A DNA stretch of 64,000 bases from Burkholderiales bacterium (GCA_036262035.1 DATAJS010000010.1:912915-976914); one strand, 5' to 3'; counted from the stretch's first letter, positions 45,392-54,845 are shown. Translations and numbers: made by a program. Notes: a model not told the origin generated them from the letters alone.

Positions 45392-45811
45392 ATGAAAAGC
45401 ATACAGAAGGGTTTCACGCTGATCGAACTGATGATCGTGGTCGCGATCATCGGGATTCTGGCTGCGGTCGCACTGCCGGCGTATCAGGACTACACGATCC
45501 GCGCGAAGGTGTCGGAGCTCGTGCTGGCGACGAGCGGCTTCAAGACCACGGTCACCGAGGCGGCTCAGACCAACAGCACGCTGACGAACTCGGGCGTCGG
45601 GCTGACGGTGAGCACGGTCGGCAAGATCAGCGGCGGCTCGGTGAGTGACAACGGCGTCATCGTGGTGTCGGGCAGCGGGACGACGGTGGGCACCAACGTC
45701 ACGGTCACGCTGACGCCTTCGATCAGCACCGGCGGCACGATCATCTGGGCGTGCACGTCGGCCTCTGGCATCTGGAAGTACGTGCCTGCGGAGTGCCGCA
45801 AGTCGGCGTAA
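45392..45811 (+). CDS. Type IV major-pilin-like protein
   Basis: 139 residues. The leader [17 protein letters not shown] has the canonical G-1/F+1 cleavage site and Glu5. C-terminal cysteines WACTS and PAECRKSA close the disulfide loop. Compared with the first copy, the leader ends in the preferred glycine (K-G-F against K-A-F), so this copy is the better prepilin peptidase substrate and may be the main pilin. AGGAG lies at 45379-45383, and a terminator follows. Confidence 0.94.
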   Translation: MKSIQKGFTLIELMIVVAIIGILAAVALPAYQDYTIRAKVSELVLATSGFKTTVTEAAQTNSTLTNSGVGLTVSTVGKISGGSVSDNGVIVVSGSGTTVGTNVTVTLTPSISTGGTIIWACTSASGIWKYVPAECRKSA

Positions 45812-45834
45812 CGCTGGTTTTCCAGCTCTCCCGG

Positions 45835-45865
45835 AAACCCCTCGCAAGAGGGGTTTTCTTTTTGG
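45835..45865 (+). terminator. Rho-independent terminator after the pilins
   Basis: AAACCCCTC (45835-45843), loop GCAA, GAGGGGTTT (45848-45856), then TCTTTTT. It also lies just past the convergent soxB stop. Confidence 0.88.
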
Positions 45866-45877
45866 CGCCCCGGAGGC

Positions 45878-47584
45878 TTACCGCGCGTCCGCGAGGCCCG
45901 GGTCGCCGGCGACGCCGATGAGCCGCGGACGGTTGAGCGTGGCGGGCGCGACCACTTTGCGCTCGCGCAGGTACGAAGCGACGAGCTCCCAGACCGGCTT
46001 GCCCGTGGCGCCTTCCGCGACGGGCGCCCAGCTCACCACCTTGTAGACGCGCCCGGCTTCGATGGGCTTGCCGTTCAGCGTCATGCCGCCGATGCGGCGC
46101 CCGATCGGCTGCACCGGCTCGCAGGTGTACTGCATGCCGCCGATCCTCACCATATCGCCGCCCTGCTGGTAGTAGGGATCGGGATTGAAGAGGTTGTCGC
46201 AGATGTCTTCGAGCAGCGTCTTGATCGCCGCGCCGGTGAGCTCGTTGACCGTCACGTAGGGATAGGTGATCGCGGTCGCGTTCATCACGTCCTCGAGCGT
46301 GATGGCCGAGCCGGGCAGCACGCTGGTCCCCCAGCGAAAGCCGGGCGAGAACGCGATCTGCGCGCCGCCTGTCGCGAGCAGCGCGTCGAGGATGAGCTGG
46401 TCGAGGCTGCCGGTGAAGTTGCCGCGCCGGTAGAGCAGCGCCTCGCTCACCGCGAGCTTCTCGGCGAGCTTGTCCTTGTACGGCGCCCGGTGACGCTCGA
46501 TCAGCGCGGACATCTCCGTATCGGCGCCGAGCAAGTTCGAGAAGACCGGCAGCAGGCGGTACTCGTAGCCGCGCACGCCGCCGCGCTGCACGTCCAGGTC
46601 GAGCACCGCGAGAAACTTCCCGTTGGAGCCCGCGTTCGTCACGAGCGTCGTGCCGGCCGCGTTCTTCACCGCAACCGGCCGCGGCACCGCGTCGTGAGTG
46701 TGGCCGCCGAGGATCGCATCGATGCCGGTCACGCGCGATGCGAGCTTCAGATCGACGTCCATCCCGTTGTGGGACAGCAGCACCACCGCCCACGCGCCTT
46801 TGGCGCGCGCTTCGTTGACCACGCTCTGCAGCCGCTCTTCCTGGATGCCGAAAGTCCAGTCCGGGACGAAATGGCGCGGATTGGCGATCGGCGTATAGGG
46901 GAAGGCCTGGCCGACGATCGCGACCGGCGCGCCGTTGATCTCGCGGATCGAGTACGGCTTGAACACCGGGTCGTCGAAGTCGACGGTGCGCACGTTCTGC
47001 GCGAGGAACTCGGTACCTGCGAGCTCGCGTATCCCTTCCTGCACGCGTGCGGCGCCGTAGGTGAACTCCCAGTGTCCGGTCATGAGGTCGACGCCGAGGA
47101 GCTTCGACGCGGCGATCATGTCGGCGCCGCGCGTCCACAGCGCCGTGGCGGAACCCTGCCAGTTGTCGCCGCCGTCGAGGAGCAGCGCGCCCGGGCGCTG
47201 CGCACGCACGAGCTTCACGAGCGTGGCGAGGTGCGCGAAGCCGCCGAGCGCGCCGTAGCGCCGCGCGGATTCGACGAAATCGAGGTGGGTGCAGGCGTGG
47301 GCCATGCGGCTGCCGCGCGGTATGCCGTAGCGCGCGAGCAGCGCCTCGCCGACGAGGTGCGGCGGCTCGCCGCGCGCGCGCGCGACGCCGATGTTGACGT
47401 CGGGCTCGCGGAAATGGACGGGCAGGAGCTGCGCGTGGCAGTCGGTGAAATGGAGCAGCGTCACCTTGCCGCGGGGGCGGCCCAGATCGTAGAGGCGCTC
47501 GCCTGGGTCGGCGGCGCGCGAGGCGAGCGGCAGGCCTGCCGCCATGCCGGCCGCGAGCGCTTCGATAAATTCCCGGCGGGTCAT
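45878..47584 (-). CDS. soxB: Sulfur-oxidation protein SoxB (thiosulfohydrolase)
   Basis: 568 residues of the 5'-nucleotidase-like metallophosphoesterase family. A twin-arginine leader (MTRREFIEALAAG) sends it folded to the periplasm. FTDCHAQLLP, GDNWQGSATALW, SHNGMDVD and GGHTHD are the di-manganese ligands. SoxB removes sulfate from SoxY-bound thiosulfate conjugates. It is the last gene of the minus-strand sox operon, 2 nt after the OGT-like gene. Confidence 0.93.
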   Translation of the reverse strand: MTRREFIEALAAGMAAGLPLASRAADPGERLYDLGRPRGKVTLLHFTDCHAQLLPVHFREPDVNIGVARARGEPPHLVGEALLARYGIPRGSRMAHACTHLDFVESARRYGALGGFAHLATLVKLVRAQRPGALLLDGGDNWQGSATALWTRGADMIAASKLLGVDLMTGHWEFTYGAARVQEGIRELAGTEFLAQNVRTVDFDDPVFKPYSIREINGAPVAIVGQAFPYTPIANPRHFVPDWTFGIQEERLQSVVNEARAKGAWAVVLLSHNGMDVDLKLASRVTGIDAILGGHTHDAVPRPVAVKNAAGTTLVTNAGSNGKFLAVLDLDVQRGGVRGYEYRLLPVFSNLLGADTEMSALIERHRAPYKDKLAEKLAVSEALLYRRGNFTGSLDQLILDALLATGGAQIAFSPGFRWGTSVLPGSAITLEDVMNATAITYPYVTVNELTGAAIKTLLEDICDNLFNPDPYYQQGGDMVRIGGMQYTCEPVQPIGRRIGGMTLNGKPIEAGRVYKVVSWAPVAEGATGKPVWELVASYLRERKVVAPATLNRPRLIGVAGDPGLADAR

Positions 47585-47586
47585 GC

Positions 47587-49017
47587 TCACGTCGCGAGTC
47601 CCTCGCGCGCGCCGGCTTCGCACCACGCCCGCCATGCGCCGCGGTAAGCCGCTTCCAGCCGCGAGGTGTAGCCCGCGTGGTCGAGGAGCTTCGAGGCGGC
47701 GAGCCTCTCGCGCATGCCCGCGCGCAGCGCCGCCCGACGAGCGGTATCGCAGGCGAGCGACGCCGCGGCCTGCACGTAGTCGTCCGCCGTCCGCGCGACG
47801 AGCGCTTCCAGGCCCACGCTCCCGAGCAGCGTCGCGCCGACGCGCGCCATGTGCACGTCGCCCGCGAGCGTGATCACCGGCACGCCCATCCACAGCGCCT
47901 CGCACGTCGTAGTCGTGCCGTTGTAGGGAAAGGTGTCGAGCGCGATGTCGATCTCGCCGTACGCCGCCATGTGCCGGGCGAGATCGTCCGACCACGCGCG
48001 CAAGGCGATGCGGTCCGCCGCGATGCCGTGGGCTGCGAAGCGCTCGAGCAGGCGGGCGCGAGCCGTCGCGTTGTCGAGCAACGCGCTTTTCAGCACGAGC
48101 CGCGAGCGCGGAACCGCCGCGAGCACGCGCGACCACAGCGCGACCAGCGGGTCGTTCACCTTCACCAGCGTGTTGAACGAGCCGAAGACGACCTCGGCGC
48201 TGTCGCGCGGTGCGACCTCCGGGGCATCCGGCGGCGGTCGATAGCAGAGGAAAGGCGCGGCGAGGCGCAGGAGCTGCTCGGTGTGCAGCGTGTCGGCGGC
48301 GCCCGGGGGATCGGCGACGTCGTCGGTCACGCGATACGCGATCGACGACAGTCCGGTCGTATCGGGATAACCGAGCCACGTGATCTGCACCGGCGCGGGC
48401 TCGCGCGCGAAAGCGGGCAGCGAGTTCATCTTGGTGTGGCCGCCGAGGTCGACGAGCACGTCGATCGCGTCTTCCTCGACGATCGCGGCGAGCGCGTCGT
48501 GCGCGATGCCGGGCAGGTGGCGCCACACCGTCGCGGCGCGCGCCAGGCGCGCAGTCACGTCGTCGCTCAATGCGTGGGTGTAATAGCAGTACACGTCGTA
48601 GCGCCTGCGATCGTGGTGCTCGATGACGGGCTCGACGAAATATCCCACCGAGTGGCGCGAGAGATTGCGCGAGACGTACCCCACGCGCAGGCGCCGTTCC
48701 GGATCGCGCGCGTTGCGCCAACGGCCGCGGTACGCAGCCGGCACCGTGCGGCGCACCAGCTCGCCGTAGCGCATGTGCCTTTCACGGAACTCGCGCGCAT
48801 CGATGCCCGGCGAGAAGTGGCTGTAGAGCAGCCATGACGAGAAGAGCTCGGTGTCGGCGGGCGAGGCGGCGAGCGCCGCCTCGCACTCGGCGATCGCTTC
48901 TTCGATGCGCCACGAGCTCGCGAGATCGTTCGCCGTGGCGATGCGGTCCCGCGCGGAGGCTCGGGCGCTCACGCGGTCGCCGCCGCCCGCGAGCTGTCTG
49001 ATCAGGCGAAAAATCAT
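47587..49017 (-). CDS. OGT/SPINDLY-like (GT41) glycosyltransferase within the sox operon
   Basis: 476 residues. A short helical/TPR N-terminus (about 20-75) precedes a GT41 domain. RRLRVGYVSRNLSRHSVGYF contains the conserved His, followed by VLVDLGGHTKMNS, WLGYPDTTG and FGSFNTLVKVND with the catalytic-type Lys. The UDP-sugar site is DIALDTFPYNGTTTTCEALW. There is no signal peptide, so it acts in the cytoplasm. It starts 32 nt after soxX and ends 2 nt before the soxB ATG. This is an unusual member of a sox operon. Confidence 0.88.
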   Translation of the reverse strand: MIFRLIRQLAGGGDRVSARASARDRIATANDLASSWRIEEAIAECEAALAASPADTELFSSWLLYSHFSPGIDAREFRERHMRYGELVRRTVPAAYRGRWRNARDPERRLRVGYVSRNLSRHSVGYFVEPVIEHHDRRRYDVYCYYTHALSDDVTARLARAATVWRHLPGIAHDALAAIVEEDAIDVLVDLGGHTKMNSLPAFAREPAPVQITWLGYPDTTGLSSIAYRVTDDVADPPGAADTLHTEQLLRLAAPFLCYRPPPDAPEVAPRDSAEVVFGSFNTLVKVNDPLVALWSRVLAAVPRSRLVLKSALLDNATARARLLERFAAHGIAADRIALRAWSDDLARHMAAYGEIDIALDTFPYNGTTTTCEALWMGVPVITLAGDVHMARVGATLLGSVGLEALVARTADDYVQAAASLACDTARRAALRAGMRERLAASKLLDHAGYTSRLEAAYRGAWRAWCEAGAREGLAT

Positions 49018-49049
49018 CGCCGGAGCATACAGCGCCGCGGGTGGGCGCT

Positions 49050-49685
49050 CTAGTTGCGGTTGACCGGCGATTGCGGATCGACGAGATAGGCGACGACGTG
49101 CGCGATCTGCTCGGGCGTGAGATAGCCGTTAGCCCCCAGCCGCGGCATGTTCGAGCACGGGAAATACAACCACGAGTTGTAGATCTTCTCGTAGGTGTAC
49201 TTCACGATCGCATCGGTGTGGCCGCGCTTGGCGCCGTAGCCGATGAGCTCGGGTCCGAGATTGCCCGAGTTCACTTCGCGCGGGTCGAGGGCGTGGCAGT
49301 TGATGCACAGCGCGCCGTTCTCCTTCACCTTCTCGACCCGGCCGCCGCGCACGCGCAGGCCTCCGCCGTTGGCGACGAGGCGCTGGCCGATCTTCCAGTC
49401 TCCGGCGAGCTTGCCATTCGCCGGATACTTCAGGCTCGCGCGCGCATGCGCCACGACGCGCTGGGCTTCGTCGGACGTGAGCTTGTCGCCCGGCGGCCTG
49501 CTGCAGATCTTCTGATCGGCATCCTGATGGGCGCGCGCGGTGAGCTCGGCCGGCATCCCGGGATACGCCTCGCTCACCATGTGCTCGCCGATGGCGCGCG
49601 TTTCCTCGGGGCTCGGTCCCGTCGCGCAGCCGAGGACGATCGCGGCGCAGGCGAACCCGCAGACGAGAGTGACGTTGCGCATCAT
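49050..49685 (-). CDS. soxX: SoxX cytochrome c subunit, lipoprotein-type
   Basis: 211 residues. One heme motif CINCH is at about residues 131-135, with the downstream methionine ligand in CSNMPRLG. The N-terminus ends in VLGC at residue 20, a plausible lipobox, so the protein may be membrane-anchored rather than free in the periplasm. The start is one of two adjacent ATGs (49685 or 49682), and the first overlaps the soxA stop. SoxAX attaches thiosulfate to SoxY. Confidence 0.9.
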   Translation of the reverse strand: MMRNVTLVCGFACAAIVLGCATGPSPEETRAIGEHMVSEAYPGMPAELTARAHQDADQKICSRPPGDKLTSDEAQRVVAHARASLKYPANGKLAGDWKIGQRLVANGGGLRVRGGRVEKVKENGALCINCHALDPREVNSGNLGPELIGYGAKRGHTDAIVKYTYEKIYNSWLYFPCSNMPRLGANGYLTPEQIAHVVAYLVDPQSPVNRN

Positions 49686-50488
49686 CGCCGCACTCCCGGC
49701 AGGTGGATCTCGCCGCCGTTGCCGCGGTGATTGAGATAGCTCGTGAGCGCGATCGACATCTCCGAGGTGTAGCCCAGGTCGGGCAGGCGCATCTGCCAGT
49801 TGCAGTCGTAGAGACGGTGCTGCATGGTGCGCACGGTCGCCTGCGTCCCGCGATACGCGGGCCAGCCGGTGGCGACGACGTGCTGCACCTGCTTGGCGTC
49901 GGTCATGTTCGGCAGGTCCTGCAGGCGGACGCGCTTACCCTCGTCGCCGTGGCAGGTCGCGCACGAGAAATCGAGCGGACCCGAGCGCCGGTTGAAGAGG
50001 TACTCGCCGGCCTTGAACGCCTCGCGCTCCTTCGGGTGCGCGAGCGGCACGGCCATCTTCATGCCGTTCGACTTCGAGCCGACGAAGCTCACCAGCGCTT
50101 CCATGTCGGAGTCGCGGTCGAGCGTGCCGAAGCGGTTCTTCACGATGTCCTCGCGCTTGAAACCCTGCAGCGTGACCATGCACGTCATGAGGCGCGACTC
50201 GAGGTCCTGCACCTTGTCGGTGTCGGCGAAATAGCGCGGAAGCTGGGCGAAGGCGCCTTCGACCTTGCCGGGGCCTTGCCCGAGATCGCACGCTTCGAGC
50301 GACGCGTTCTTCGGCCCGCGCTTTTCAAAGAACAGGCGCTTGCCGCGTTCGACCCACAGCTCTCCGGGATTGTCCTCGGCGAGCATCTGGCGGCCGATCG
50401 CCAGCCCGTCGGCTGCGTTCTGCGCTGGAAGCGGCGCTGAAAATAAAACGAGAACAGCCGCTGCCACGCAGCCGCGCATCGTCTCCAT
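49682..50488 (-). CDS. soxA: SoxA cytochrome c subunit, monoheme type
   Basis: 268 residues. The signal peptide (residues 1-22) ends LPAQN. There is a single heme motif CATCH near residue 182, and RLYDCNWQ carries the axial Cys persulfide ligand. At the first heme position of diheme SoxA only isolated cysteines remain (EACDL and LMTCM), as in the monoheme subgroup where they form a disulfide. AGGAGA lies 8 nt before the ATG at 50488. It partners SoxX, whose start overlaps its stop. Confidence 0.92.
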   Translation of the reverse strand: METMRGCVAAAVLVLFSAPLPAQNAADGLAIGRQMLAEDNPGELWVERGKRLFFEKRGPKNASLEACDLGQGPGKVEGAFAQLPRYFADTDKVQDLESRLMTCMVTLQGFKREDIVKNRFGTLDRDSDMEALVSFVGSKSNGMKMAVPLAHPKEREAFKAGEYLFNRRSGPLDFSCATCHGDEGKRVRLQDLPNMTDAKQVQHVVATGWPAYRGTQATVRTMQHRLYDCNWQMRLPDLGYTSEMSIALTSYLNHRGNGGEIHLPGVRR

Positions 50489-50544
50489 CTTGAGTTCTCC
50501 TCGGATAAGGTCCGGCTCGCTGTGAGGCGCGAGCATCGTTATTG

Positions 50545-50865
50545 TCAGGACGCGGCGGCTACGGTGGCTTCGTCGGTACGCTTGTCGCCGCGGTTGTCGG
50601 TCCAGGTGACGGCGATCTTGTCGCCGGCTTTCGCGCCCTTGACGCGTATGCCGAGGAACGGGTCGCGCGACACCGCCTGGCTCCACTGCGCGTCGAGCAC
50701 CGTCTTGCCGTTGTGAGTGACGACGACGTTCTGGATGAAGTGGACCGGCACGATCTCGCCCTTAGCGTCCTTGCGCTGGCCGGTCTCCATCGGATGACGC
50801 ATGAGGATGCGCACGTCGGCGACGTCGCCCTGCAGCGTGGCCCTGATTCTCATCGGTTCTGCCAT
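50545..50865 (-). CDS. soxZ: SoxZ carrier-protein partner
   Basis: 106 residues, all beta, with no signal peptide, as expected because it is co-exported with SoxY. ILMRHPMETGQRKD and HFIQNVVVTHNG are the family signatures. It lies 15 nt after soxY and 56 nt before soxA. Confidence 0.94.
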   Translation of the reverse strand: MAEPMRIRATLQGDVADVRILMRHPMETGQRKDAKGEIVPVHFIQNVVVTHNGKTVLDAQWSQAVSRDPFLGIRVKGAKAGDKIAVTWTDNRGDKRTDEATVAAAS

Positions 50866-50880
50866 TGTTCTCTCCGCGTA

Positions 50881-51342
50881 TCAGCCGCAGCCGCCGACGG
50901 TGACCTTCACTTCCTTGGCCGCCGTATAGAACTTGCCGTCCGCCGCTTTCACGACGGCGCGCACGTTCGAGGTCTGGCCGAGCTTGAGGCGCACCGAAGC
51001 GTAAGGCTCGACGCCGCCGGCGACGTCGAAAGTCGCCGCGAGCGGGAAGGGATTCTTCTCCGCGATGATCGAGATGCTCTGGGTATTGGGGATCTTGCTC
51101 GTGATCGCGACCGGGACGACCGCGCCGTTCTCGGCGATGTCGGGCGCCGTGATCGCGATGTCCTTGGTTTCGATGAGGCTGGAGGCGCCGAGACCTTTTA
51201 CGGCGTCGGTATAGGCCTTGGCTTCGAAGCCCTGCTTGTTCCAGGTCGCGGCCTGCGCCGCACCGGGCTTGAGCAGGCCTGCCGCCGCCAGCGCGCCGGC
51301 GCCGCCGGCGATTGCGAGAAACGATCTGCGTCGGTTGTTCAT
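50881..51342 (-). CDS. soxY: SoxY sulfur carrier
   Basis: 153 residues. The twin-arginine leader MNNRRRSFLAIAGG is followed by an immunoglobulin-like fold and the C-terminal swinging arm VGGCG, whose cysteine carries the sulfur substrate. It is the first gene of the minus-strand operon soxY-soxZ-soxA-soxX-GT41-soxB. The 129-nt upstream gap contains TATAAC on the minus strand (about 51366-51371) as a possible -10. No soxCD genes are in this window. Confidence 0.95.
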   Translation of the reverse strand: MNNRRRSFLAIAGGAGALAAAGLLKPGAAQAATWNKQGFEAKAYTDAVKGLGASSLIETKDIAITAPDIAENGAVVPVAITSKIPNTQSISIIAEKNPFPLAATFDVAGGVEPYASVRLKLGQTSNVRAVVKAADGKFYTAAKEVKVTVGGCG

Positions 51343-51471
51343 ATCGCCTTCCGGGAATATCGTTATAACCGAATGGCTAACAATCCCTTGAGATTCAGGG
51401 CATTAGCCTGTTCTAAGAGGCGCGTATGCTAGAGCAGTTCCGCACAGGTGTCCACCGCGCGGTGTCAATTT

Positions 51472-51966
51472 TCAGGCACTCGAGCCGGCGGCACGCCAAT
51501 GGCCCGAACGCCCGCCCTGCTTTTCCAGCAGGGCGATGCCTTCGATGCGCATCCCGCGGTCGACCGCCTTGCACATGTCGTAGATCGTGAGAAGACCTAC
51601 GCTGACGGCGGTCAGCGCCTCCATCTCCACCCCGGTGCGGCCGAACGTCTCGACGACCGCGATGCAGTGAACCGCCGAAGCCGCGGTATCCAGCGTGAGG
51701 TCCACCGACACCTTGGTCAGGGCGAGCGGGTGGCAGAGAGGGATCAGGTCGGCGGTGCGCTTGGCGGCCTGTATCGCCGCGATGCGCGCGATACCCAGGA
51801 CGTCGCCTTTCCTGGCGCTGCCCTGCGCGATCGTCTCGAGCGTGGCGGGAAGCATGGCGATGCGCCCCGCCGCACGCGCGATGCGCCGGGTCTCGCCCTT
51901 GTCGCCGACGTCGACCATGTGCGCCTGCCCGGCGGCGTCGAAATGGGTGAGCTTGTCTGCGGGCAT
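51472..51966 (-). CDS. moaC: Molybdenum cofactor biosynthesis protein MoaC
   Basis: 164 residues. It forms cyclic pyranopterin monophosphate with Moa[17 protein letters not shown] and [13 protein letters not shown], plus [19 protein letters not shown], are the family motifs with the active-site His, Lys and Asp. Homology starts at 51966, although the frame is open to 52071. It is divergent from the M48 protease and supplies cofactor for enzymes such as the formate dehydrogenase at 16390. Confidence 0.95.
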   Translation of the reverse strand: MPADKLTHFDAAGQAHMVDVGDKGETRRIARAAGRIAMLPATLETIAQGSARKGDVLGIARIAAIQAAKRTADLIPLCHPLALTKVSVDLTLDTAASAVHCIAVVETFGRTGVEMEALTAVSVGLLTIYDMCKAVDRGMRIEGIALLEKQGGRSGHWRAAGSSA

Positions 51967-52019
51967 ACGGGGGTTTGCGCGGTGCGGAACTTGCGTGAAG
52001 GCGGCCTTATCATAGCACC

Positions 52020-53462
52020 ATGATTTTCCGTGCCCTGCTGCTCTTCTCCCTCGTGCTCGTGCCCCGCGCACTCGCCGAAGGTCTGCCCGATCTCGGCGAA
52101 TCCGCTCAGGCGTCGTTCAGCGCGCTCGAGGAAAAACGCCTCGGCGACGAGATCATCCGCGAGATCCGTGCCGACCGGCAGTACTACGACGACCCCGAGA
52201 CGACGCAGTACATCAACGACATCGGTCACCGCCTGGTCTCGCGTGGCGCCGATTCGCGCCAGTCTTTCGAGTTCTTCATGATCAACGAGCGCTCGATCAA
52301 CGCGTTCGCGCTGCCGGGCGGCTACATCGGCGTGCACACCGGGCTGCTCATCGCGGCGCAGAGCGAATCGGAGCTCGCCAGCGTGCTGGGCCACGAGATC
52401 GCGCACGTCACCCAGCGCCACATCGCGCGCATGATCGCGCAGCAGAAGCAGGGTGCGGTGCTGTCGCTCGCGGCGCTCGCGGTCGCCATACTCGCCGCGC
52501 GCTCCAACCCCGACGTCGCCGGCGCGGCGACGGCGTTCGGCACCGGCGCGGCGGTGCAGAACATGATCAACTTCACCCGCGACCACGAGCGCGAGGCCGA
52601 CCGCATCGGGCTCCAGATCCTCGAAAAGGCGGGGTACGACCCGCGCGCGGCGGCGGTGTTCTTCGAGCGGCTGCAGCGCGCGACGCGCATTTACGACGTC
52701 GGCGGCGCGCCGGCCTACCTGCGCACGCATCCGATGACCTACGAGCGGATCGCCGACATCCAGAACCGCCTCGAGCGCCTGCCTTATCGCCAGGTGTCCG
52801 ACAGCCTCGAGTTCCAGCTCGTGCGCGCCAAGGTCCGCGCCGAGCTCGACCCCGCGCCGCAGGCGCGCGACTTCTTCGAGCAAAGCCTCTCGGAGAAACG
52901 CTATCTCTCGGAAGCCGCCAGCCGCTACGGTCTCGCGACGACGCTCGTCCGGCTCAAGGATTACCCCCGCGCGCGCAAGGAATACGATGCGCTCAAGCGT
53001 GTCGCCGGCTCGCACCCGATGGTCGTCACGCTCGACTGCCGCATCCGCCGCGCGGCCGGCGACACCGAAAGCGCGCTCGGCTGCTATCGCGATGCGCTGG
53101 CCGCGCATCCGCGGCATAGCGCGCTGTCCTACGAGTACGCCAAGCTTCTGCTGCAGATGCGGCGCCCGGAGCCGGCGCTTGCGGTGATCGCCCAGCGTAA
53201 GCAGACGTTGTCCGACGACCCCAAGCTCTACCTCATGGAAGGCGAAGCTTACGCGATGCTCGGCAAGCGGCTCGCGCAGCACCGCGCGACGGGCGAGGCG
53301 TACGCGCGCATGGGCAACACGCGCGGGGCGATCGAACAGATGCAGATCGCGCTGAAGAGCGGCGACGGGGACTTCTACCAGATGTCGGCGGTCGAGGCGC
53401 GGCTGCGCGAGCTGCGCAAGATCGACGAGGCGGAGCGCAAGGACAAGTCGCCGCTGCGGTGA
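52020..53462 (+). CDS. bepA: M48 metalloprotease with TPR domain (BepA-like)
   Basis: 480 residues. The signal peptide spans 1-19. The protease domain has [12 protein letters not shown] (HExxH) near residue 125 and the third zinc ligand in [12 protein letters not shown]-terminal TPR array follows (about 290-460). BepA/YfgC proteins act in the periplasm on outer-membrane LptD and BAM assembly. It is 54 nt from the divergent moaC. Confidence 0.9.
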   Translation: MIFRALLLFSLVLVPRALAEGLPDLGESAQASFSALEEKRLGDEIIREIRADRQYYDDPETTQYINDIGHRLVSRGADSRQSFEFFMINERSINAFALPGGYIGVHTGLLIAAQSESELASVLGHEIAHVTQRHIARMIAQQKQGAVLSLAALAVAILAARSNPDVAGAATAFGTGAAVQNMINFTRDHEREADRIGLQILEKAGYDPRAAAVFFERLQRATRIYDVGGAPAYLRTHPMTYERIADIQNRLERLPYRQVSDSLEFQLVRAKVRAELDPAPQARDFFEQSLSEKRYLSEAASRYGLATTLVRLKDYPRARKEYDALKRVAGSHPMVVTLDCRIRRAAGDTESALGCYRDALAAHPRHSALSYEYAKLLLQMRRPEPALAVIAQRKQTLSDDPKLYLMEGEAYAMLGKRLAQHRATGEAYARMGNTRGAIEQMQIALKSGDGDFYQMSAVEARLRELRKIDEAERKDKSPLR

Positions 53463-53517
53463 GCCCCAGGGCGATACGCTGTATAGTCCACGCCTCGCAA
53501 CACGCACCGAGGTTGAC

Positions 53518-53745
53518 ATGCAGTTCGACAAGGAACTCGACGCGCGGGGGTTGAACTGCCCCCTGCCGATACTCAGGACCAAGAAAGCGCTCTCCGACAT
53601 GACGTCGGGTCAGGTGCTCAAGATCGTCGCGACCGATCCGGGCGCGGTGAAGGACTTCCAGGCGTTCTCCAAGCAGACCGGCAACGCGCTGCTCTCGTCG
53701 GACAGCCTCGAGAACGAGTTCGTGTTCTTCATGCAGAAGAAATGA
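53518..53745 (+). CDS. tusA: TusA-family sulfur carrier
   Basis: 75 residues with the CPLPI motif (Cys at about residue 14), a single catalytic cysteine that carries persulfide. TusA feeds tRNA thiolation and molybdenum cofactor, and in sulfur oxidisers it feeds cytoplasmic sulfur oxidation (sHdr or rDsr). It lies 16 nt upstream of the lipoate-ligase-like gene and about 2 kb from sox, so a dissimilatory role is plausible. Confidence 0.92.
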   Translation: MQFDKELDARGLNCPLPILRTKKALSDMTSGQVLKIVATDPGAVKDFQAFSKQTGNALLSSDSLENEFVFFMQKK

Positions 53746-53761
53746 GGTAGCGAGCCCTCGC

Positions 53762-54832
53762 ATGGCCGAGCACTGGCGCTTCGTCGACACCGGTCTCGCC
53801 TCACCCGTGCGCAATGTCGCGCTGAGCCGCGCGCTGCTCGAAGCGCGCGCCGCCGACGAGATTCCCTCGACGCTGCGCTTCGCGCGCTCGACCCGGAGCG
53901 TATGGCTCGCCGCCCGCGACAGCGCGGCGCAGGCGCTCGATCCCGACTACTGCCGCACCCGCGGCCTCGCGCTGTCGCGCCGGATCACCGGCGGGCCCGC
54001 GACTTACGTCGACGAGCGCCACCTCGTCTGGGAGCTCTACCTGCACCGGCGCGACGTCGGCACCGTTCCGCTGCACGCGCTCGGGCGCCGCATCTGCCAT
54101 GCCGCGGCCGCGGGCCTGAGCGCCCTCGGACTGGACGCGAGGCTGCGCGGCCGCGCCGAGATCGAGATCGAAGGCCGAGCGGTCGCCGCAGGCGGCTTTG
54201 CGATCGAGCGCGACGCCGTCCTGTTCCAGGCCGTGCTGCGCCTCGAAGCGGACGCAGCGACCGCGCTCGGCGTGCTGAGGACGCCGTGGAGCGGCGACGC
54301 CGCAGCGCTGGAGTCGGCGGCGGCGCTGCGCGTGGCCGACGTCGCCGGCGCGCTCGGCCGCCCGCCCGACGCGCGCGCCGTCAGGGCCAACCTCGTCGAG
54401 GCGTTCGAAAGCGAGTTCGGCGTGGAGCTGCGCGAAGGCGATCTCGGTCTGTCCGAGCATGCGCGCTGCGAGGCCGCGCTGCCCGCGATCGAGTCGGCAG
54501 ACTGGCTCGACCACGCGGCAAGACCGGCGTCCGATGCGCCGCTGCTGTCGGCCGCGCACCGCACGGCAGCGTGCACGCTGACCGTCGCGGTGATCTGCGA
54601 TCGCGCGACGCGCACGCTCTCCCGCGCGTGGATCACCGGCGGCTGCGCGTTCGCGCCACGGCGGTTGTGCGCGGACCTCGAAGCCGCGCTGTGCGACGTG
54701 CCGCTCGATCGCATCGCGAGCCGAGTCGAAGCGTTCTTCGGCAGCCGTCCGGTCGATGCCGGCGGCTGCACCGCAGCCGATTTCACGGAGGTCTTGAAGC
54801 GCGCCGCGCGCCAGCCGCTGCTGGCGGAATGA
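53762..54832 (+). CDS. Degenerate lipoate-protein ligase-like protein
   Basis: 356 residues. The first 200 align with the LplA/LipB catalytic fold: LRFARSTRSVWLA is the early strand, and LSRRITGGPATYVDERHLVW (residues 71-90) stands for the RRxTGGGAVYHD lipoyl-binding loop. The catalytic RKxSG motif is replaced by GRAVAAGG at 138-145, so the lysine is absent (Ala140), and the third loop Gly is Pro. The C-terminal 150 residues resemble the LplA accessory domain. It follows tusA by 16 nt. It is either an inactive scaffold or an enzyme of changed chemistry. Confidence 0.65.
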   Translation: MAEHWRFVDTGLASPVRNVALSRALLEARAADEIPSTLRFARSTRSVWLAARDSAAQALDPDYCRTRGLALSRRITGGPATYVDERHLVWELYLHRRDVGTVPLHALGRRICHAAAAGLSALGLDARLRGRAEIEIEGRAVAAGGFAIERDAVLFQAVLRLEADAATALGVLRTPWSGDAAALESAAALRVADVAGALGRPPDARAVRANLVEAFESEFGVELREGDLGLSEHARCEAALPAIESADWLDHAARPASDAPLLSAAHRTAACTLTVAVICDRATRTLSRAWITGGCAFAPRRLCADLEAALCDVPLDRIASRVEAFFGSRPVDAGGCTAADFTEVLKRAARQPLLAE

Positions 54833-54845
54833 AGCCGGTCGCGCA

